Source of the DNA: JAHEME01 sp034435035
Lineage (GTDB): Bacteria > Chloroflexota > Anaerolineae > Aggregatilineales > UBA3940
DNA length: 14,773 nt
Direction of reading: 5' to 3'
NCBI GenBank assembly: GCA_034435035.1
Contig: DAOTXW010000033.1
Coordinates: 1 to 14,773, forward strand
Shown here: in pieces, positions 6,892-14,184 of the stretch
Layout: each line of letters opens with the position of its first letter
How positions within the stretch are numbered: the first letter of the stretch is position 1
Notes under the pieces: generated by a model
Told to the model about the DNA's origin: nothing
The model's database searches: none
The model's input: the letters and a program-made list of their open reading frames with translations, nothing else
Program-made: the position numbers and the translations under genes

Positions 6892-6909
6892 CGGCAGGGC
6901 GGCCTGCCG
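6892..6909 (-). other. Hairpin in the acsE-metVF gap
   Basis: A perfect 7-bp stem (CGGCAGG, loop GCGG, CCTGCCG) sits in the 169-nt gap between acsE and metVF, the widest gap in this gene run. There is no T tract, so it may be a processing or attenuation structure and not a full terminator. Confidence 0.35.
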
Positions 6910-6977
6910 CCAGTGCCGATTGTCACAAACGCCCGGTGACATCCCCCGGCGGCGGCCCGTCTCAGCCGGCGGCGGCT

Positions 6978-7913
6978 CTACGCCAGCTCGATCTCCTGCA
7001 GGTAGGAGTCGGCATAGATGACCTTGTTGAGCAGGATCTGCACCGTCTTCCAGATGGCGGCCTGCTCCGGGTCGGTCATGTCGGCGTCCTCGGGCTGCGG
7101 CTCCTCCATCGCGGCGATGCGGTCGGCGATCTTCAGGTACAGCCGCCCGACCGCCGTGCTGGCGTCGCGGGTCTCGATGATGCGGATCACGTCCTTGAGC
7201 TTCCTGTCCAGCGGGTCGGCGATCATCATCTGCAGGCCGCTGCCCATCAGCATGGCCAGGTAGACGCGGTTGATCAGCGGGCGGTTGGCAGCCGGCACGG
7301 CGTTGGAGACGTTGGACAGGCCTACCGAGATAGCCGGCGGCGGATCCCACACCACCTGCAGCGTGCGGACGGCCTCGATCAGCTGCGGGCAGTACTGCTG
7401 GCAGCCGGAGACGGTCAGCACCAGCGGGTCGATGATCAGGTCGCTGATCGGGAAGTCCACCTCCAGCATGCGCGGGATGAGCGTTTCGATGGCGATGTTG
7501 ACGCGCTCATCGGCCTGCACCGGGATGCCGCCGGCGCCCATCGTCAGGGCGATCAGCCGGGTGTTGTACTGTTTGGCGACCAGCGGGACCTTCTCCAGCC
7601 GCTCCGGCTCCGCCGAGGTGGAGTTGATGATCGGCTGCGCTTTGGTGACTTTCTTCAGCCCGGCTTCGATGCCGGCCAGGTTGGTGCTGTCGAAGCTGAG
7701 CGGCACGTCCACCACCGCCTCGACGAGCTGCACCAGCCAGGGGAAGACTTCCTCGCCGTCCTTCTTGCGCGGCCCCAGGTTGAGATCGAGCGCCTGCGCC
7801 CCGGCCTCCACCTGTTTGACGGCCAGTTCCTGAAAGAACTTCCCGTCGCGCTCCTGCAGCGCGGTCTTGACCTTCTCGGAAATGATATGGATGTTCTCGC
7901 CGATGATATACAT
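6978..7913 (-). CDS. acsE: Methyl-THF:corrinoid/iron-sulfur protein methyltransferase
   Basis: This 311-residue soluble TIM-barrel enzyme of the pterin-binding family moves the methyl group of methyl-THF to cobalt in the AcsCD corrinoid protein. Conserved marks are IIGENIH (3-9), DLNLGP (43-48), FDSTN with D75, INSTSAE with N97, IDPLVL with D162, and GLSNVS with N201, which lines up with the catalytic Asn of Moorella AcsE. The protein is about 50 residues longer than Moorella AcsE (about 262); the extra segment (about 240-285, polar and charged, including MEEPQPEDADMTDPEQ) lies before the final LLNKVIYADSYL helix. A GGGAGGG site precedes the ATG. It follows acsV by 55 nt, which fits one operon. 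Confidence 0.93.
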   Translation of the reverse strand: MYIIGENIHIISEKVKTALQERDGKFFQELAVKQVEAGAQALDLNLGPRKKDGEEVFPWLVQLVEAVVDVPLSFDSTNLAGIEAGLKKVTKAQPIINSTSAEPERLEKVPLVAKQYNTRLIALTMGAGGIPVQADERVNIAIETLIPRMLEVDFPISDLIIDPLVLTVSGCQQYCPQLIEAVRTLQVVWDPPPAISVGLSNVSNAVPAANRPLINRVYLAMLMGSGLQMMIADPLDRKLKDVIRIIETRDASTAVGRLYLKIADRIAAMEEPQPEDADMTDPEQAAIWKTVQILLNKVIYADSYLQEIELA

Positions 7914-7968
7914 GGAGTCTCCCTCCCGTGCGTGAGCCGCCAGCCGGCGGTGGCAGATGGCAGTCCCC

Positions 7969-9888
7969 TCAGCCCCGCACCAGTTCCGCCACGCTGGGGA
8001 AGCGTGACAGGTCGGTATGGGGCAGAAACAGCGCCGACGTGAACGCCTCGTAGAAGGTGTTGTCGGCGGACAGCTCGATATAGGTCATGCGCGAGGCGAT
8101 GTCGGCCAGCCGTTCGCGCTGCCCGCGATCCAGCAGGGCCAGGTACGCGCCGCGCACCGCCGTGTTGCCCAGAAACTCGAAGCGGTCCCAGGGCATATCG
8201 GGCAGCAGACCGATCTCGACGGCCTTCTCCACATTGATGTACTTGCCGAAGGAACCGCCGATCAGCACCTGCTCGACCGCGTCGAGCGTCAGGCCGACGC
8301 TGTCGGCCAGCACCACGAAGCCGGCGTAGATGGCGGCCTTGGCCCGCAGCAGGTTATCAATATCCACGCGGGTGATGGCGAGGTCCTGCCCGATGGCGGT
8401 CTCGGCGGCCCAGGCCACCACGTATTCCGGCCCCTGCGGCCCCTGCCGGACGCGCGGCGTGGGCAGCGTCAGGTTGACGTTGCCGGCCTTATCGACCACG
8501 CCGGACAGGAACATCTCGGCCAGCAGCGCGATCAGGCCGCTGCCGCACAGGCCGCGCGGCGCCTCGCCGCCGATCACGCGGTAGGATGGCTCGTAAGTTT
8601 CGGCGTTGATCCATACTTCTTCGATGGCGCCGCGGCTGGCCCGCATCCCGTACGCCATGCCCGCGCCCTCGAAGGCCGGCCCGGCCGAGCAGGCGCACGA
8701 CACCAGCCACTCCTGCGAGCCCAGGACGATCTCGCCGTTGGTGCCCACGTCGATGAACAGGGTGATCCGCTCGGCGCTGTCCAGCCCTGAGGACAGCACG
8801 CCGGCGGTGATGTCCGCGCCGACGTAGCTGGCCACGCCGGGCAGGCAGTCCACGGTGGCATCCGGCGCCAGGTTGAGCCCGACCTCGCGGGCCGTCAGGG
8901 TGGGGGGCTGGTTGATGGCCGTGACGAACGGCTCCAGCCGGATGCTGGCCGCCGGGATGCCCAGCAGCAGATGGATCATGGTGCTGTTGCCGGCCAGGGT
9001 GGCCTTGACGATCTCAACCGGCTCGATCTGGCTGCGCGAGCAGACGCGCTCGATCAGCTCGTTAAGCGTCTCCAGCACCAGATCGCGCAGCTCCTCGGCG
9101 CCGCCGGGCTTGCCCGCGGCGATGATGCGCGAGATCACATCCTCGCCGCGGCTGATCTGGCGGTTGTATTCCCCGGCCTGCTGCATGACGCGCCCGCTGG
9201 TGAGGTCCACCAGCCACACGGTGACGGTCGTGGTGCCGATGTCCACGGCCAGCGCCCACAGCGGTTCGTAGGGGTCGGCGTGCCCCGGCTGCAGCGTGAT
9301 CAGGCGGGCCGGGCCGCCCAGCTGATCCCAGCGACCGGCATCGACGACGGCGGTCACTTCCCACTCCCCGGCGCGCAGGACGGCGCCCAGGCTGCGCAGC
9401 AGCGGCAGCGAGGCCCGCAGCTCGGCCAGGCCCGCCTGCTGGCGCAGCGCGGTGCACAGGCGGCTCCAGTCGTCGGTCTGGTCGCCCATGCTGGGCGGGG
9501 TGAGCCGCAGCCGCACCCGGTGGATGCCGGGCGACACATCCGGATCGTACCAGTGCGGGACCTGAACCTCGGCAGCGGTGCGGTCGGTGGTGACGTGGCG
9601 CAGGATCTCCTCCTGCGGCGGCACGGTGACCGAGACATCGCTTTCGATGACGCTCTGGCAGGCCAGCGCGTAGCCCGCCTCGATATCGGCGGGGGAGAGG
9701 CGCAGGGCGCTGCGGCGGCGCACCGTGCCGGCGGTCACCTGCACGGCGCAGCGCCCGCAGCGGCCCTGTCCGCCGCACGGCTGGCCGATCTCGACCCCTG
9801 CCAGCCGGGCCGCCTCGGTGAGCAGCGAGCCGGTGGGCACGCTGACCGGCCCGGCGGCGGAATCGAAGGTCACGACATGTTCAGCCAT
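7969..9888 (-). CDS. acsV: RACo: ferredoxin/ASKHA ATPase that reactivates the corrinoid protein
   Basis: This 639-residue protein uses ATP and an electron from its own Fe-S cluster to return inactive Co(II) of the AcsCD corrinoid protein to Co(I). Residues 1-95 form a plant-type 2Fe-2S ferredoxin domain with ligands C38, C44, C47 (PCGGQGRCGRC) and C77 (ALACQS). Residues about 210-639 are the actin-like ATPase of the DUF4445/RACo group: phosphate loop AVDIGTTTVTVWLVD (214-228), second loop FIDVGTNGEIVLG (378-390), and a C-terminal end IGGSFGKYINVEKAVEIGLLP to FLPHTDLSRFPSV. It starts 15 nt after the CoA-binding protein gene; its own ribosome site (AGG) is weak, so coupling to that gene is likely. 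Length and domain order match known RACo proteins. Confidence 0.93.
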   Translation of the reverse strand: MAEHVVTFDSAAGPVSVPTGSLLTEAARLAGVEIGQPCGGQGRCGRCAVQVTAGTVRRRSALRLSPADIEAGYALACQSVIESDVSVTVPPQEEILRHVTTDRTAAEVQVPHWYDPDVSPGIHRVRLRLTPPSMGDQTDDWSRLCTALRQQAGLAELRASLPLLRSLGAVLRAGEWEVTAVVDAGRWDQLGGPARLITLQPGHADPYEPLWALAVDIGTTTVTVWLVDLTSGRVMQQAGEYNRQISRGEDVISRIIAAGKPGGAEELRDLVLETLNELIERVCSRSQIEPVEIVKATLAGNSTMIHLLLGIPAASIRLEPFVTAINQPPTLTAREVGLNLAPDATVDCLPGVASYVGADITAGVLSSGLDSAERITLFIDVGTNGEIVLGSQEWLVSCACSAGPAFEGAGMAYGMRASRGAIEEVWINAETYEPSYRVIGGEAPRGLCGSGLIALLAEMFLSGVVDKAGNVNLTLPTPRVRQGPQGPEYVVAWAAETAIGQDLAITRVDIDNLLRAKAAIYAGFVVLADSVGLTLDAVEQVLIGGSFGKYINVEKAVEIGLLPDMPWDRFEFLGNTAVRGAYLALLDRGQRERLADIASRMTYIELSADNTFYEAFTSALFLPHTDLSRFPSVAELVRG

Positions 9889-9903
9889 AGCGGGCCTGGT
9901 CTC

Positions 9904-10374
9904 TCAGCGCGGCAGCCGCCCGAAGAACTGCAGGAAGCGGCACATGAAGCGGTGCGCGCCGTCTGCGCCGTGCATGAACATCATCGGGCAGCCCTTATCG
10001 ATGATCTCGATGCCGTGCTCCTGGCAGTAGGCCGTGATCGCCGGCGAGCCGCTGGAGGGCGTCAGCGTGTTGTTGTGAACCCACAGCCGCCGGACGCCCG
10101 CTTCATAGGCATCGCGGGCGATCTGCGCGGTGATATCCGGGCTGGTGACCGCGATCACGGTATCCACCCCGCCGGGGATGTCCCGCAGGCTGGCGTAGCA
10201 TGGCTGCCCATTGATCGACTCAGCATGCGGGTTGAGCGCAAAGACTTCGTAGCCGTTCTGGCGCAGGGCATCGTAGATGCCGTTGCCGGTGGCCTGCCCG
10301 GAGCGCGATACGCCGGCGACGGCGATCCGCCGCCCCGTCAGGAAGTCATCCGCCCGCGCCTGTAGTGTAGTCAT
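9904..10374 (-). CDS. CoA-binding Rossmann-fold protein of the YccU type
   Basis: This 156-residue cytoplasmic protein has the CoA_binding_2 fold. Residues 15-30 (RRIAVAGVSRSGQATG) form the nucleotide loop, followed by GYEVFALNPHAESINGQPCYASLRDIP (41-67) and DTVIAVTSP (71-79), as in the CoA-binding half of succinyl-CoA synthetase. In most family members a short CxKxEH-like stretch follows the GI..ID strand. Here it reads KGCPMMFMHGADGAHRFMCRF (127-147), giving C129 and C145, so this is a divergent subfamily. TGAGG lies 5 nt before the ATG. It sits between the small Cys protein and acsV, where the acs pathway consumes CoA. A role in CoA delivery or in sensing acetyl-CoA is only an inference from that context. 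Confidence 0.85.
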   Translation of the reverse strand: MTTLQARADDFLTGRRIAVAGVSRSGQATGNGIYDALRQNGYEVFALNPHAESINGQPCYASLRDIPGGVDTVIAVTSPDITAQIARDAYEAGVRRLWVHNNTLTPSSGSPAITAYCQEHGIEIIDKGCPMMFMHGADGAHRFMCRFLQFFGRLPR

Positions 10375-10419
10375 CGAAACCTCATTCCTTTGAATGTGCC
10401 TGTGAATGAACGTGCCGGT

Positions 10420-10656
10420 CTATCCCACGTAGTCCCAGATGCCAAAGCTGTCCTGAGCACCCCCGGCGGCGGGATCAAGCGGCGCGTGGCCGAGCTTGCC
10501 CTCCAGATCGAGGATGAACCCGATCACGATGTCATCCATGCTGGCGCCCTGCTGGCAGGCCCACGCGCAGACGCGGTCGGGCGGGCAGTCCGCGCACTTC
10601 GCCGCGCACGGCGTGGTGCGGATGCGCGAGTTGAACACATGCGGGCTGGTGATCAT
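10420..10656 (-). CDS. Small cysteine-cluster protein in the acs operon, unknown function
   Basis: I do not recognise this 78-residue protein. Five cysteines crowd residues 17-34 in a C-x3-C-x2-C-x5-C-x3-C array (TPCAAKCADCPPDRVCAWAC), enough to hold an Fe-S cluster or zinc. A helix with an acidic start (MDDIVIGFILDLEGKLG, 40-56) and a tail ending FGIWDYVG follow. There is no signal peptide. AAGGA lies 7 nt before the ATG, and the gene is only 49 nt after acsC and 45 nt before the CoA-binding gene, so it is likely expressed with them. A small electron carrier, a maturation factor or a subunit of the corrinoid protein complex are all open possibilities. Confidence 0.75.
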   Translation of the reverse strand: MITSPHVFNSRIRTTPCAAKCADCPPDRVCAWACQQGASMDDIVIGFILDLEGKLGHAPLDPAAGGAQDSFGIWDYVG

Positions 10657-10680
10657 CGACGGATCCTTTCTGCCACGCGC

Positions 10681-10703
10681 GGCCGCTTCTGCCGCCCGCG
10701 GCC
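10681..10703 (-). other. Hairpin in the acsC / small Cys protein gap
   Basis: A 6-bp stem GGCCGC (10681-10686) with GCGGCC (10698-10703) encloses 11 nt, starting just 2 nt past the acsC stop. No T tract follows. It could partly attenuate transcription or protect the acsC end of the message, but such stems are common in GC-rich DNA. Confidence 0.3.
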
Positions 10704-10705
10704 TG

Positions 10706-12046
10706 TTACAGCGCCTGTTTCATGAAGGCGGGCAGATCGACGGCCTCCCGCGGGCCGACGCGGACCTGCCAGCCGGGCAGTTCTTCCTCGACCTCGCCGG
10801 ACAGCACGGCCACGTGCCCCGGCAGCACGGCCACCTTCGCCGTGGATTTCTCGGCCACCTTGAACTCCTTGATGGCCTTGCCGATGCGCTCAGCGTCGAA
10901 CTTGCCGGCGGCCCAGGCCGTCAGCACGCTCATGCCCTCGGCGTCGGTCACCAGCAGCCATGCTGGCAGCCCGGCCCCCTCGACCTCATTGGCGACGCTG
11001 AAGTAGGTGATGCTGAAGTTGGTCGTCACCAGCACGGGGTCGGTCGGCTTCGGGTTGTTGATCTCGTACAGGCCGGGCGTGACCTGAATCGGCTTCTGCG
11101 GGTCGGTGTACAGGTTGGATCGCAGCACCAGCAGCGGGTAAACATGCTCCGGGGCGAAGGTATCCAGCACCACGAAGCCGGCATACTTGCTGATGGCCTG
11201 CGCCGCCAGCGTGATCTCGCGGGCCGGGCTGCCGGCATCGCTGGGGAAGGCCAGCACGGGGTAGCCCAGCGCGTGGAAGTTCTTCTTGATCGCCAGCCGG
11301 CGGATCTGCGTGCTGAGCGCCAGCCAGGTGCTCATGTCGCGGGCGGCCGGGGCCAGCACCATATCCTCCACGCCCGCGCCCTTGATCTGCTCGGTCAGGG
11401 CGGCCAGCTCATCCAGCGTGCCGGCGCTGACGGCCAGCGCCGCGCCGTGTTGTTTGGCCAGCGCGGCCAGCGCCTGCCAGTTCTCCGCGTCGGCGGAGGC
11501 GATCAGCGGGCGCTCACCGTCAACGGCCCGCAGCCCGGCCTCGATCACCGCCGGGTCGCGGCTGATCAGGATCAGCGGGCGGTGGCTGACCTCCCGCACG
11601 GTGCTCACCGCCGTCGAGAAGGCTGCCGGGCTGCCGGTGATCGATTCGATGGCGAAGCCATCGATCGTCAGGTCCATGCCCACATAGACGACATGGTAGG
11701 CATCGGCGGCGGCGGCGCGAGCCTTGAGGCTGTCCGGCGATTCATCATCCGTCAGGCGGATGAACAGGCCGGGCGGGTTGTAGAAGGTCTTTTCGTGCCG
11801 GAACAGTGCGATCTCGTTGCCGGCCTTGACCTCGTGGCCGTCGGCCCGCAGCGCGATCAGCCGGATGGGCGGCGCGGCGGACTCGGCCAGCTGGGCCTTG
11901 CTGTCCTCGGCCACATACGGGCAGGCGGACAGCTCGACCTGCTTGGCGGCCAGCTTCATGGCGAAGGCCAGACAGGTGGGGAAGCCGCATTCCTTGCAGT
12001 TGGTCTGCGGCAGCAGCTTGTAGATTTGAATGCCGGTGAGGGCCAT
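10706..12046 (-). CDS. acsC: Corrinoid/iron-sulfur protein large (gamma) subunit
   Basis: This 446-residue subunit carries the cobamide that accepts methyl from AcsE and passes it to acetyl-CoA synthase. The N-terminal 4Fe-4S domain has ligands C17, C20, C25 and C42 (TNCKECGFPTCLAFAMKL, then ELSACPYV). Residues about 95-310 form the TIM-barrel region (YHVVYVGMDLTIDGFAIES, RPLILISRDP, VEDMVLAPAARDM). Residues about 320-446 form the B12-binding end (TTNFSITYFSVANEV, WLLVTDAEGMSVLTAWAAGKF, PGHVAVLSGEVEEELPGW). The length is as expected for AcsC. AAGGAG lies 6 nt before the ATG, and the gene follows acsD by 31 nt, so the two subunits are made together. Confidence 0.95.
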   Translation of the reverse strand: MALTGIQIYKLLPQTNCKECGFPTCLAFAMKLAAKQVELSACPYVAEDSKAQLAESAAPPIRLIALRADGHEVKAGNEIALFRHEKTFYNPPGLFIRLTDDESPDSLKARAAAADAYHVVYVGMDLTIDGFAIESITGSPAAFSTAVSTVREVSHRPLILISRDPAVIEAGLRAVDGERPLIASADAENWQALAALAKQHGAALAVSAGTLDELAALTEQIKGAGVEDMVLAPAARDMSTWLALSTQIRRLAIKKNFHALGYPVLAFPSDAGSPAREITLAAQAISKYAGFVVLDTFAPEHVYPLLVLRSNLYTDPQKPIQVTPGLYEINNPKPTDPVLVTTNFSITYFSVANEVEGAGLPAWLLVTDAEGMSVLTAWAAGKFDAERIGKAIKEFKVAEKSTAKVAVLPGHVAVLSGEVEEELPGWQVRVGPREAVDLPAFMKQAL

Positions 12047-12077
12047 AGGTCGCTCCTTGATGTCAGGGCCGGGAAGC

Positions 12078-13052
12078 TCAGGCTGTCTGCGGCACGGCCA
12101 TCAGTTCGTCGATGGCGGCGCGCACCCGGCGCAGGCTCTCGGCGTGGCGCAGCACGACCGCATCCGCGCCCGCCTCGATCAGCGCGATGGCGGTCAGGGT
12201 TTCCCAGTTCAGGGCGCGGGTCAGCCAGGCGCCCCACGCTTCCGGCACGCCCTCGCCGACCTTCGACTCTTTGGCCTTCCACGCCTCGAAGCCGGGCGTG
12301 ACCAGCATGGGAAGCTGGGTCATGGTATCGCCCTGCAGGGCGGCCATGCGCAGGCGCTCCATCACCGAATAGCCGTACTCGATGCCGTAGCCGAGCGCGC
12401 CGGTGGTGGGGTCCATCATCACGCGATCCAGCGGCAGGCCCATATCGGTGATCAGGATGTTGAGCTGCTTGGCCAGGTTGACATCCATCGGCGTGCGGGC
12501 GTTCACCAGGTGGCCGTTCGCCAGCGCGGCGGCCACGATGGTGCGGTAATTCTTATCCTCGCAGATGCCCAGCAGCAGGCGCTCGCCCTTGGTGGCCTCG
12601 GCCACGGGGACGAGCAGCGCGTTGTCCAGATCGGCCTGGCCGGGGCCAAAGACGGCCAGCGGCAGGCCGGTGGCGCCGAGCACCGCCTTCACCGCCGCGA
12701 CGGCGGCTTCCGGGGTGGTGGGCTGCCCGTCCGCGCCGGCGGCGCTCAGGGTGAGCTGCACAAAATCGGCGCCGGCGGCCTCGGCGGCGGCGGCCCACTT
12801 CGCGGGGTCCTCGATGACCTCCGCCCACGCCTCCAGCAGCAGCGGCGACCAGTCCTCCGGGCGGCGGTCGCGGATCTCCAGGCCCACCACGGGCCGGTTG
12901 GGCGTCGGCCCTTCGAAGTGCATGAACGGCAGCGTGGTCTGCCCGCCGAGGGTGATGACGGTGCGGCGCGTCCCGCCGTCGGCGGCGGTCGCCCCGAAGG
13001 TGACGGTCTTGACCGCGCCGGGCCACTTATCTTTCGGGATTTCGACTGGCAT
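12078..13052 (-). CDS. acsD: Corrinoid/iron-sulfur protein small (delta) subunit
   Basis: This 324-residue TIM-barrel subunit pairs with AcsC. Family marks include FGATAADGGTRRTVITLGGQTTLPFMHFEG (19-48), a GPGQADLDN stretch (137-144), ICEDKNY (163-169), and the hallmark DPTTGALGYGIEYGYSVMERLRMAALQGD (214-242) with PGFEAWKAKES soon after. The start at 13052 is chosen because AGGAG lies 8 nt upstream and the usual AcsD N-terminus begins there. The open frame runs 64 codons further into mazF, but that part is low-complexity Arg/Ser/Pro and has no family match. It is the first acs gene of the run and begins 58 nt after the MazF-like gene. Confidence 0.95.
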   Translation of the reverse strand: MPVEIPKDKWPGAVKTVTFGATAADGGTRRTVITLGGQTTLPFMHFEGPTPNRPVVGLEIRDRRPEDWSPLLLEAWAEVIEDPAKWAAAAEAAGADFVQLTLSAAGADGQPTTPEAAVAAVKAVLGATGLPLAVFGPGQADLDNALLVPVAEATKGERLLLGICEDKNYRTIVAAALANGHLVNARTPMDVNLAKQLNILITDMGLPLDRVMMDPTTGALGYGIEYGYSVMERLRMAALQGDTMTQLPMLVTPGFEAWKAKESKVGEGVPEAWGAWLTRALNWETLTAIALIEAGADAVVLRHAESLRRVRAAIDELMAVPQTA

Positions 13053-13058
13053 AAGGTT

Positions 13059-13072
13059 CACTCCTGTGAGTG
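13059..13072 (-). promoter_or_regulatory. Small hairpin enclosing the acsD ribosome binding site
   Basis: On the minus strand CACTC, loop ACAG, GAGTG forms a 5-bp stem, and the acsD Shine-Dalgarno AGGAG spans the loop and right arm. It could lower acsD translation, but the stem is short and may be fortuitous. Confidence 0.25.
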
Positions 13073-13110
13073 TCGGCTGGGCCGGCGGCGGCCCGCCGCG
13101 GATACGCCTG

Positions 13111-13467
13111 CTACCCCGCGTCGTGGGGGGCGAGCACAAAATTGATCCCGTCGAGGATCTGCCGGACGCGCCGCGCCGGCAGCCTGCCCACGCGCTCCGT
13201 GAGCCGGGACTTGTCCACCGTGACCATCTGCGCGACATTGACAACGCACGGCTCCGCCAGCTGGGCCTCGCCCTTTTCCAGCAGGATGTTGCCGGGCGCG
13301 GTCGAGCGCTTCAGGTTAGCCGTCAGGGCGCACAGCACGACGGTCCGGATGCGGGACTGGTTGAAGACATCATTCTGGACGACGACGTACAGGTGCCGGC
13401 CCGCGGGCTGCATCCCGACGGGGGCATCCGGCCCCACCCGGAAGATGTCGCCCTGCTGGATGTTCAT
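13111..13467 (-). CDS. MazF/PemK-family mRNA interferase toxin
   Basis: This 118-residue protein matches the PemK/MazF toxin family, which cut single-stranded mRNA in the cytoplasm. Residues 5-10 (QGDIFR) form the first strand motif. GRHLYVVVQNDVFNQ (23-37), with R24, is the usual catalytic Arg region, and TVVLCALTANLKRS (42-55), with T49, is the catalytic Thr strand. NVAQMVTVDKSRLTERVGRLP (77-97) is the conserved C-terminal stretch. Its ATG overlaps the antitoxin stop by 4 nt (ATGA), the usual coupling in such pairs. All key segments are intact, so it looks functional. The recognition sequence cannot be predicted. Confidence 0.9.
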   Translation of the reverse strand: MNIQQGDIFRVGPDAPVGMQPAGRHLYVVVQNDVFNQSRIRTVVLCALTANLKRSTAPGNILLEKGEAQLAEPCVVNVAQMVTVDKSRLTERVGRLPARRVRQILDGINFVLAPHDAG

Positions 13468-13715
13468 GCGCCGTCCACCGCCTCGCGATGCAGGAAGTAC
13501 ATCTGATCCAGGGCGGCCTGTTCGGCCTCATCGGGGTCATCGGTATAGGCCGCGTTCAGTTCTTCGAGCAGCCGGCGGCCCTCGGCGCGGCGCAGGAACT
13601 CCTCCAGCGCCAGCGCGAACAGCTGGCTGCGGGCCATCCCCAGCCGGCTGGCCAGGGATTCCGCCCTGTCGAACAGCGGCTTACTGAGTGAGATCGTAGT
13701 TTTTACATGAGTCAT
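13464..13715 (-). CDS. MazE-like ribbon-helix-helix antitoxin
   Basis: This 83-residue antitoxin partners the MazF-like toxin directly downstream. Residues 3-10 (HVKTTISL) form the DNA-binding ribbon; the helices follow at DRAESLASRLG (16-26) and SRSQLFALALEEFLRR about 28-43, the standard ribbon-helix-helix pattern. Residues 48-83 are acidic and probably unfold onto the toxin (ELNAAYTDDPDEAEQAALDQM). The start at 13715 is chosen because the fold begins there. Upstream codons add only a Pro/Arg-rich tail, and the ribosome site is weak for both. It begins 35 nt after the STAS-like gene and probably represses its own promoter, although no clear promoter is seen. Confidence 0.85.
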   Translation of the reverse strand: MTHVKTTISLSKPLFDRAESLASRLGMARSQLFALALEEFLRRAEGRRLLEELNAAYTDDPDEAEQAALDQMYFLHREAVDGA

Positions 13716-13728
13716 AGCGCACCATCTT

Positions 13729-13744
13729 GGCCGGAAGGCCGGCC
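13729..13744 (-). promoter_or_regulatory. Palindromic stem in front of the antitoxin gene
   Basis: GGCCGG, AAGG, CCGGCC forms a perfect 6-bp inverted repeat in the 35-nt gap before mazE, 14-29 nt upstream of its ATG. Ribbon-helix-helix antitoxins bind short palindromes at this place, so it is a candidate operator. It could equally be a stem marking the end of the upstream gene. Confidence 0.35.
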
Positions 13745-13750
13745 CCGGAC

Positions 13751-14161
13751 TCACCCGGGCTGGAGTTGACCGGCCGCTTCCTGCCGGACCAGCGCCAGCG
13801 CCTCGTCCAGCGTGCGCGTGACGGCCACCGGCATGCCGCCGTACTGCGCCTGCTCCAGCCCCTTCATGACCAGCCCGATCACGTCGCTGGTGGTGACGAT
13901 CACCAGCCGGCGCAGATCGGCAGGGATTTCGTTGATGCCTCCCCGGGGGCTGCGCATGGCCTGGCCGATAGCCAGCACCAGCTCGCTGAAGGAGAGGGAA
14001 ACTCCGGAGGCATCCATGATTTCGTAGAACGGGCCGCTGAACTCCGCCCGCGCTGCCACCAGCTGGTGGATCAGGTCGTCCAGGTCCTCCGCGGGGCGGA
14101 ACGCTCGCAGATCGACCAGATGAACCGGCTCGCCCGCCAACCTCTCAATCGTGAACGGCAT
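13751..14161 (-). CDS. STAS/SpoIIAA-like small protein, function unknown
   Basis: This 136-residue soluble protein has no motif I can name with certainty. The strand-helix order resembles STAS or SpoIIAA-like proteins: an initial strand (FTIERLAGEPVHLVDL), helix DLDDLIHQLVAA (26-37), strand FYEIMDASGVSLSFSEL (45-61), strand LRRLVIVTTSDVIGLVMKGLEQAQ (83-106), and MPVAVTRTLDEALALV (110-125), which recalls the last strand and helix of that fold. AAAGG lies 7 nt before the ATG. It sits 23 nt after the CBS protein and 35 nt before mazE, suggesting one transcript. Such proteins often bind partners or small ligands. The fold call is tentative. Confidence 0.65.
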   Translation of the reverse strand: MPFTIERLAGEPVHLVDLRAFRPAEDLDDLIHQLVAARAEFSGPFYEIMDASGVSLSFSELVLAIGQAMRSPRGGINEIPADLRRLVIVTTSDVIGLVMKGLEQAQYGGMPVAVTRTLDEALALVRQEAAGQLQPG

Positions 14162-14184
14162 CCATCACCCTTTCGTGTGCCGGG

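Noticed and set aside
6946..6977. Repeated GCCGCCGCCGG stretches after acsE as a terminator or repeat element
   Set aside because: They are direct low-complexity GC triplet runs and form no single clear stem, so chance in GC-rich DNA is enough to explain them.
10496..12301. 601-codon open frame on the plus strand opposite acsC and the end of acsD
   Set aside because: Its composition is typical of antisense frames in GC-rich DNA, and the opposite strand encodes clear AcsC and AcsD.
13053..13244. 64-codon N-terminal extension of acsD
   Set aside because: It overlaps mazF, is Arg/Ser/Pro-rich, and an AGGAG site supports the start at 13052 that matches the normal AcsD N-terminus.
13111..13715. 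Toxin-antitoxin pair as evidence of a mobile element
   Set aside because: No transposase, integrase, terminal repeat or attachment-like duplication is visible around the pair, and base composition matches its neighbours.
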